NCBI GenBank assembly: GCA_035279665.1
Contig: DATEHI010000014.1
Coordinates: 1 to 53,358 of the forward strand
Direction: 5' to 3'
Source of the DNA: CF-13 sp035279665
GTDB taxonomy: Bacteria; Chloroflexota; Dormibacteria; CF-121
Length of the DNA stretch: 53,358 nt
Part shown: one piece after another, positions 49,392 to 53,358 of the stretch
Layout: the number at the start of each line of letters is the position of its first letter
Numbering within the stretch: the stretch's first letter is position 1
The notes under the pieces: model-generated
Databases searched by the model: none
What the model saw: only the letters and a program-made list of their open reading frames with translations
What the model was told of the DNA's origin: nothing
Translations under genes and position numbers: made by a program

Positions 49392-49925
49392 TTAGTCGCC
49401 GCCCTTCAAGCGAATGAAGACCTGTGAGGCCGGGAGTATCTTCTCGGTTCGACTATTCGGGATGTGAATCCGCACCCCCGGATGTGCTGCTGTCCCGAAG
49501 TCCCAGCCCTCCAGATAGCGCGAGCGGATCTCCGCGATCGTCTTGATGGCCGCGGTATTGCTGCCGTTCGTCATCGAGACGGTCGGCTCCCGGGCGGTCG
49601 CGTAACCGAGGCCGACTTCGGTTCCGCTATCCCGAAAGAACTGTAGACCCGTAAGCGCGGTATCCGGCGGGACCAGGTCGTTGGAGCTCTCGGTTACCTG
49701 TTGCAGGGTGGCCATCTGGCCCTGGGCAACGGTCGTCCGGACCTGCATCCGCGCCTTGAGGTGTTGTGAGCGCTCCCGTTTCTTCTGCTCGCTGGCCACC
49801 TGCTGGATCTGGACCCGCAGCCGGCCCAGCGCCTCCTCGAGGGGCGCCATCTCAGCCATGATTTCCCGAATCCGGCGGGCGAGATCGTCGTCAGAGGCCT
49901 GGTCGAGGTTTACGGGCTCTGCCAT
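49392..49925 (-). CDS. Coiled-coil protein of unknown function, 177 aa
   Basis: From the ATG at 49925 the product has a charged helical half ('LARRIREIMAEMAPLEEALG', 'QQVASEQKKRERSQHLKARM') followed by a globular C-terminal half ('GLQFFRDSGTEVGLGYATAR', 'IRSRYLEGWDFGTAAHPGVR'). No family recognised. The frame extends further upstream but would cover the divergent M20 gene, so the ATG is preferred. Its start is 22 bp from that of the M20 peptidase on the other strand. Confidence 0.65.
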   Translation of the reverse strand: MAEPVNLDQASDDDLARRIREIMAEMAPLEEALGRLRVQIQQVASEQKKRERSQHLKARMQVRTTVAQGQMATLQQVTESSNDLVPPDTALTGLQFFRDSGTEVGLGYATAREPTVSMTNGSNTAAIKTIAEIRSRYLEGWDFGTAAHPGVRIHIPNSRTEKILPASQVFIRLKGGD

Positions 49926-49930
49926 CGACC

Positions 49931-49936
49931 TACAAT
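49931..49936 (+). promoter_or_regulatory. -10 hexamer of the M20 peptidase gene
   Basis: TACAAT ends 11 nt before the GTG at 49948, in the 22-bp gap between the divergent genes; no SD lies between. Confidence 0.45.
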
Positions 49937-49947
49937 TATTGGCCAGC

Positions 49948-51135
49948 GTGTCAGTTGCCCAAGCGTCGACCGGCCAGCTCAAGGATTCCATCAGCACCCG
50001 GGTCGACGCATTGCGGCCGGAGCTGGAGCGGATTGGCCGCGATATCCACGCCAATCCTGAGATCGCCTACGAAGAGCGTCAGGCGGTCGCCTGGCTGGCC
50101 GAGCTGCTCAAGAAGCACGGCTTCAGCGTCGAGGTCGGCGTCGCCGACACCCCGACCGCCTTCGTCGCGACACGCCGGAATGGAACCGGCCCGACGGTTG
50201 CCTTCCTCTCCGAATACGACGCGCTCCGTGGCCTCGGCCACGGTTGTGGCCACAACCTGATCGCCACCGCCTCCGCCGGGGCCGGGATTGCGCTGGCCGA
50301 GTCGCTCGACCGCTTGCGCGGACGCGTGCTCGTCATCGGCACTCCCGCCGAGGAAGGTGGCGGCGGCAAGATCCGGCTGATCAACGCTGGTCTCTTCCAG
50401 GAAGTCGACGCGGCGATGATGTTCCATCCCGACACGCGCACCCAGGTGTTGCATTGGGCGCTGGCCGTCACCCACATGCACTTCGAGTTCATCGGTCGGG
50501 CGGCGCACGCCTCGGGGGATCCGGAAAAGGGGATCAACGCGCTCGATGCCTTTGTCCTCGCCTACAACGGGATCAGCCTGCTTCGCCAGCAGATGAAGGA
50601 GGGTGCCCGGCTCCACGGTTTCCTCAAAGAGGGCGGCACGGCCCCCAATATCATTCCCGAGCGCACCAGCGGCGAATTCCTGGTGCGGGCCCGCGATCAG
50701 GCCTACATGGAGGAACTGCTCCAGAAGGTGAAGAACATCTTTCAGGCGGCGGCGCTCGCCACGGGCTGCAGTCTGAACCTCACCTACGACGAAGCGCCCT
50801 ACACCGATCTTCGGAACAACGCAGTACTGGCCCGCCTCTTCGAGGAGAACCTCCGTCGGCTCGGGATCGACCCGGTGGAAGGCGTGCCCTGGGAGAACGC
50901 CGGTTCGACCGACATGGGCAACGTTAGCCACGCGGTTCCCGCGCTTCATCCGACATTGGCCATCGCCTCGGCCGATGTGCCCGGTCACTCGCAGGGTTTC
51001 TTGGAGGCCTCGGGCTCCCTGAGGGGCTATCAGGCAATGATCGACGCCGCCAAGGCGCTGGCGATGACCGGTGCCGATTTGCTGGCTGACCCCAGCCTGG
51101 TCGAGCAGGCGAAGGTCGAGTTTCGCCGGACCTGA
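49948..51135 (+). CDS. M20 family metallopeptidase/amidohydrolase (AbgB-like)
   Basis: The 395-aa product has the M20D pattern: 'RDIHANPEIAYEERQAVAWL', metal ligands in 'YDALRGLGHGCGHN', 'VIGTPAEEGGGGK' (catalytic Glu pair), 'FHPDTRTQVL', a dimerisation lid domain with 'FIGRAAHASGDPEKGINALD', and the final 'NAGSTDMGNVSHAVPALHP' and 'VPGHSQGF' ligands. It resembles aminobenzoyl-glutamate hydrolase and other N-acyl-amino acid amidases. The frame is open further upstream, but the GTG at 49948 follows a good -10 and avoids the divergent gene. Confidence 0.92.
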   Translation: MSVAQASTGQLKDSISTRVDALRPELERIGRDIHANPEIAYEERQAVAWLAELLKKHGFSVEVGVADTPTAFVATRRNGTGPTVAFLSEYDALRGLGHGCGHNLIATASAGAGIALAESLDRLRGRVLVIGTPAEEGGGGKIRLINAGLFQEVDAAMMFHPDTRTQVLHWALAVTHMHFEFIGRAAHASGDPEKGINALDAFVLAYNGISLLRQQMKEGARLHGFLKEGGTAPNIIPERTSGEFLVRARDQAYMEELLQKVKNIFQAAALATGCSLNLTYDEAPYTDLRNNAVLARLFEENLRRLGIDPVEGVPWENAGSTDMGNVSHAVPALHPTLAIASADVPGHSQGFLEASGSLRGYQAMIDAAKALAMTGADLLADPSLVEQAKVEFRRT

Positions 51136-51159
51136 GCCCACTTCGGCGAAACTAAGCCC

Positions 51160-52320
51160 GTGATCAACGAGCGCTATCGGGAGGATCGCGAGCGCCGCCG
51201 CCTCGGCAGCCTCACCGTGTTCTCCGGCCCGACCCACTCGGGGAAGACCAAGAAACTGGAGGCCGAAGCCGAACGCGCTCAACGGCAGGGGCGCCGCAAC
51301 CAACGCCTGGCCGGTCCGCCGGACGCCAACCAGCTGCTGGACGAGCTCGACCCCGCCGCCGAACTCGTCACCATCGACGGCGCTCAGCTGTACGACGACC
51401 GCCTGGTCGAAGTGCTCAACGATCTGGCCACTATGCATCGCGTCGACGTCGTGGTGGCGGGCTGGGAGCTCGACTATACGGGCCAACCGGCCGGCCCATT
51501 ACCGGAGTTGATGTGCGCCGCCGATTTTGCGCTCAAGCTCGACGACGGCGTCTGCGCCCAACCCGGGTGCCGAAACCTGGCCAGCCGGACGCAACGCTTT
51601 CACCCGGTGAATGGCACACCCGAGCGCTTCTTGCCCGTCTGTCGGCGGCATCACACGGCGGAAGCCCGGGCGGCCAGTTTCCAGGAGGTGTGGTTCGACG
51701 AGCCGTCCGGCAGCCTCGACCTGATCAGCGGTTGTATGTTCAGCGGCAAGACGCAGGAATTGATCCGCCGGCTCGACCAGGCGCGCTACGCCGGCTCGAC
51801 GATCCAGGCCTTCAAACCCGCGCTCGACGATCGTTACGCCATCGAGGCGGTGGCCTCGCACCGCGAGGTCCGTTTTCCGGCGATCGCGGTGCCGGATGTG
51901 GCGGCGCTCCGCGATCAGCTGCGCGACGACACGCGGGTGATCGGCATCGACGAGGCGCAGTTCCTCGGGCCGGAAATCGTGGGCCAGGCAGAGCAGCTCG
52001 CCGATGGCGGCCGTCACGTGATCGTCGCCGGGCTCGACCTGGACTTCCTCGCCCGGCCCTTCGGACCGATGCCGCTGTTGGCCGCCTACGCGGACCGGCT
52101 CACCAAGCTGCAGGCATCGTGTCAGTACCCGGGTTGCGGCTCGCGACAGGCGACCCGCACGCAGCGGCTGGTCGACGGCGAGCCGGCGTCCGCGGATTCC
52201 CCGCTCGTCGTGATTGGCGGCGCGGCCACCTACGAAGCGCGCTGCCGCCATCATCACCGCGTCGGGGTCGCCAGCAGGCCAAAACCGTTGTCGATGGTCG
52301 AGGAGTCAGCCGAGCTCTAG
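51160..52320 (+). CDS. tdk: Thymidine kinase with two tandem kinase domains, first one degenerate
   Basis: The 386-aa product is twice the usual length. Domain 2 (about 183-370) is a complete class II thymidine kinase: P-loop GCMFSGKT (191-198), 'GIDEAQFLGPEI' with the catalytic Glu265, 'VIVAGLDLDFLARPFGPMP', zinc cysteines C321, C326 and C362, and 'VVIGGAATYEARCRHHH'. Domain 1 (about 15-170) has the P-loop GPTHSGKT (23-30), 'VTIDGAQLYDD' where Gly74 replaces the catalytic Glu, 'VVVAGWELDYTGQPAGPLP', and its own C132, C137, C161 zinc set. So domain 1 should bind nucleotide but not phosphorylate. It starts with a GTG 24 bp after the M20 gene and overlaps the convergent permease gene by 15 nt. 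Confidence 0.9.
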   Translation: MINERYREDRERRRLGSLTVFSGPTHSGKTKKLEAEAERAQRQGRRNQRLAGPPDANQLLDELDPAAELVTIDGAQLYDDRLVEVLNDLATMHRVDVVVAGWELDYTGQPAGPLPELMCAADFALKLDDGVCAQPGCRNLASRTQRFHPVNGTPERFLPVCRRHHTAEARAASFQEVWFDEPSGSLDLISGCMFSGKTQELIRRLDQARYAGSTIQAFKPALDDRYAIEAVASHREVRFPAIAVPDVAALRDQLRDDTRVIGIDEAQFLGPEIVGQAEQLADGGRHVIVAGLDLDFLARPFGPMPLLAAYADRLTKLQASCQYPGCGSRQATRTQRLVDGEPASADSPLVVIGGAATYEARCRHHHRVGVASRPKPLSMVEESAEL

Positions 52321-53358
52321 GCCGCGCAGGCGCTCGTTGCCGATCAATACGCCGAGAACCGCCACAGCGACTGCACCGCCAACCGCGAGGGTCATCGCCG
52401 CCAGCCAGGTGGTGAACGTCGAGAATCCGGTCGCGCTCGCGAGCGCCAACGAAATCGCCAGCAGGAGAGCGCTGCCGCCGGTGATGATGCCGAAGAAGGC
52501 GATGCCGATGACGACCCCGACTGGGCTCAACATCCGTCGCGCATCGGTCCAATCGAATCGGGCGAAGACCGCACCGATGCCGACCATCAGGGTGGTGACC
52601 GTGACCGCCTGGGCGACGGCGAGCAAAATCGCCGTGGCTGCCCAAAGCCAACCCGGCCGGATGAGGATCTCGGCGGCGAGGGCGACAAGGGCAACCAGAA
52701 GCGCGGTGGGCAAAGCGGCCGACCAGCACTTGCCCTGCAAAAAGCGCAGGGTCGTATTCGGCGAGACCGCGTATACCCAGATGCTCTTCCCCTCCAGACT
52801 GACGGCGGTAAGCCCCAGGGAGATGCTGAGGGAGAAGAGCAGGATCCAGGCCGGAACGAGGCCGACCATGGCGGCCGCCGGCCCATCGCCCAGGCTCTGG
52901 ACGGCGCTGCGCAGGCCGCCAAAGCGCAGCCCAAAGATGACGAAGATGAACACGACCGGCATCACAAAGCGCACGAGCTGGGCTAGGTCGCGGGTTCGCA
53001 TGCGCCAGTCTTTGACGATGATCGATGCCAGCAGCGGGCTTAGCAGGGGGAGCGCGCCGCTGAGCCGGCGGGTGCGTGCCGCCGCGGGCCGGCGCCGCCG
53101 CCGCGGAACCACCTGGATCCACCCGGCAAGGTAGAGCCGGCCGCTGAGCATCGTTCCCGCGGCGAAGATCGCGAGCGAGACGGCGAGGAGCACCAGCGCC
53201 CACTCGGCCGCGACAAACCAGTCGCCGCGCAGAATCGCCGCTCCGCTCCGCCCGGCCCATCCGGAGGGCAGCCAGGTCGCGCTCGCAGCCGGCACATCGG
53301 GCAAGGACGGTGGTCCTCCGCGGCGGGCAAAGCCGGGATCGCGCAATGCGGGGTTGAA
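52306..53358 (-). CDS. ABC-2-like exporter permease, 5' end outside window
   Basis: The frame is open through the right edge (351 codons seen), so the true start is outside. The visible part has about eight membrane segments ('AEWALVLLAVSLAIFAAGTM', 'FVMPVVFIFVIFGLRFGG', 'AMVGLVPAWILLFSLSISLG', 'ALPTALLVALVALAAEILI', 'LTAVSLEGKSIWVYAVSP' loop, 'WLAAMTLAVGGAVAVAVLGV'). The loop LEGKSIW-x-YAVSP is typical of large bacterial ABC-2 transporter permeases of the YtrC/'putative ABC exporter' type. No ATPase is visible. Its 3' end overlaps tdk. Confidence 0.8.
   Translation of the reverse strand, partial: FNPALRDPGFARRGGPPSLPDVPAASATWLPSGWAGRSGAAILRGDWFVAAEWALVLLAVSLAIFAAGTMLSGRLYLAGWIQVVPRRRRRPAAARTRRLSGALPLLSPLLASIIVKDWRMRTRDLAQLVRFVMPVVFIFVIFGLRFGGLRSAVQSLGDGPAAAMVGLVPAWILLFSLSISLGLTAVSLEGKSIWVYAVSPNTTLRFLQGKCWSAALPTALLVALVALAAEILIRPGWLWAATAILLAVAQAVTVTTLMVGIGAVFARFDWTDARRMLSPVGVVIGIAFFGIITGGSALLLAISLALASATGFSTFTTWLAAMTLAVGGAVAVAVLGVLIGNERLRGLELG

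Noticed and set aside
44900..49400. CRISPR array
   Set aside because: The repeats are 38 bp but lie 0.2-1.4 kb apart with genes between them and varying decay; there are no regular spacers and no cas genes.
49332..49405. Complete tRNA gene on the minus strand
   Set aside because: Only the T-loop and CCA-like end are recognisable; the T-stem pairs poorly, the acceptor 5' strand is missing and there is no room for a normal anticodon arm.
49951..51486. 511-codon minus-strand frame opposite the M20 peptidase and thymidine kinase
   Set aside because: Both sense genes have full catalytic motifs; the antisense frame crosses their junction and has no domain.
52100..53260. 386-codon minus-strand frame at the right edge
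   Set aside because: It is frame-shifted against the permease frame, is Arg/Ala/Pro-rich and has no membrane segments, while the chosen frame has eight.

Overview
The window is high-GC and densely coded, and comes from a soil-type Gram-positive-like or Chloroflexota/Dormibacterota-like bacterium. The taxon is my inference: PspC/LiaF-like envelope proteins, a DtxR-family regulator, solitary Tad-type ATPases, DUF1501/DUF1800 pairs and many genes that look leaderless are all usual in Terrabacteria, but no rRNA or complete marker gene is present. Both edges cut a gene: an isocitrate lyase/PEP mutase-family protein on the left and an ABC-2-like permease on the right.

Left part, 1-13 kb, mostly on the minus strand: an envelope-stress module (PspC protein, LiaF-like protein, histidine phosphatase, and a DUF5670 mini membrane protein with a consensus promoter and terminator); an amidohydrolase; a ZIP metal transporter divergent from a DtxR/FeoA regulator with inverted repeats between them; an ammonium transporter followed by a 47-aa membrane peptide; an MBL hydrolase; and an exported group (DUF1501, DUF1800, lipid-anchored phosphoesterase, 39-aa lipoprotein).

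Middle, 13-44 kb, mostly on the plus strand: a three-gene formate dehydrogenase operon whose catalytic subunit reads through an in-frame UGA as selenocysteine, with a clear SECIS hairpin; 5-oxoprolinase subunit A and a degenerate PHP-like protein; a TPR/CAP lipoprotein; a GAF histidine kinase and NarL-type regulator; a lone CpaF-type ATPase coupled to a coiled-coil GAF protein; a two-permease ABC exporter and an MFS transporter; NIF3; molybdenum-cofactor genes (mog, moaC), which fit the Mo/W need of the formate dehydrogenase; DNA repair genes (dinB, nfo); and a GH31 glycosidase.

Right part, 44-49.4 kb, looks accessory: small, loosely packed genes (alpha/beta hydrolase, membrane proteins, a solo LuxR HTH, GNAT, propeller lipoprotein) with about seven same-strand copies of a ~38-bp dispersed repeat. 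The last copy abuts a sequence resembling a tRNA 3' end, so the stretch may be an integration hot spot. After it come an M20 peptidase and a thymidine kinase made of two tandem kinase domains, the first missing its catalytic Glu.

Many transcription-unit first genes have a TANNNT hexamer ending 6-10 nt before the start codon and no Shine-Dalgarno, while some internal and small genes have strong SD sites. Leaderless initiation is therefore probably common here, and I used it to choose several starts.
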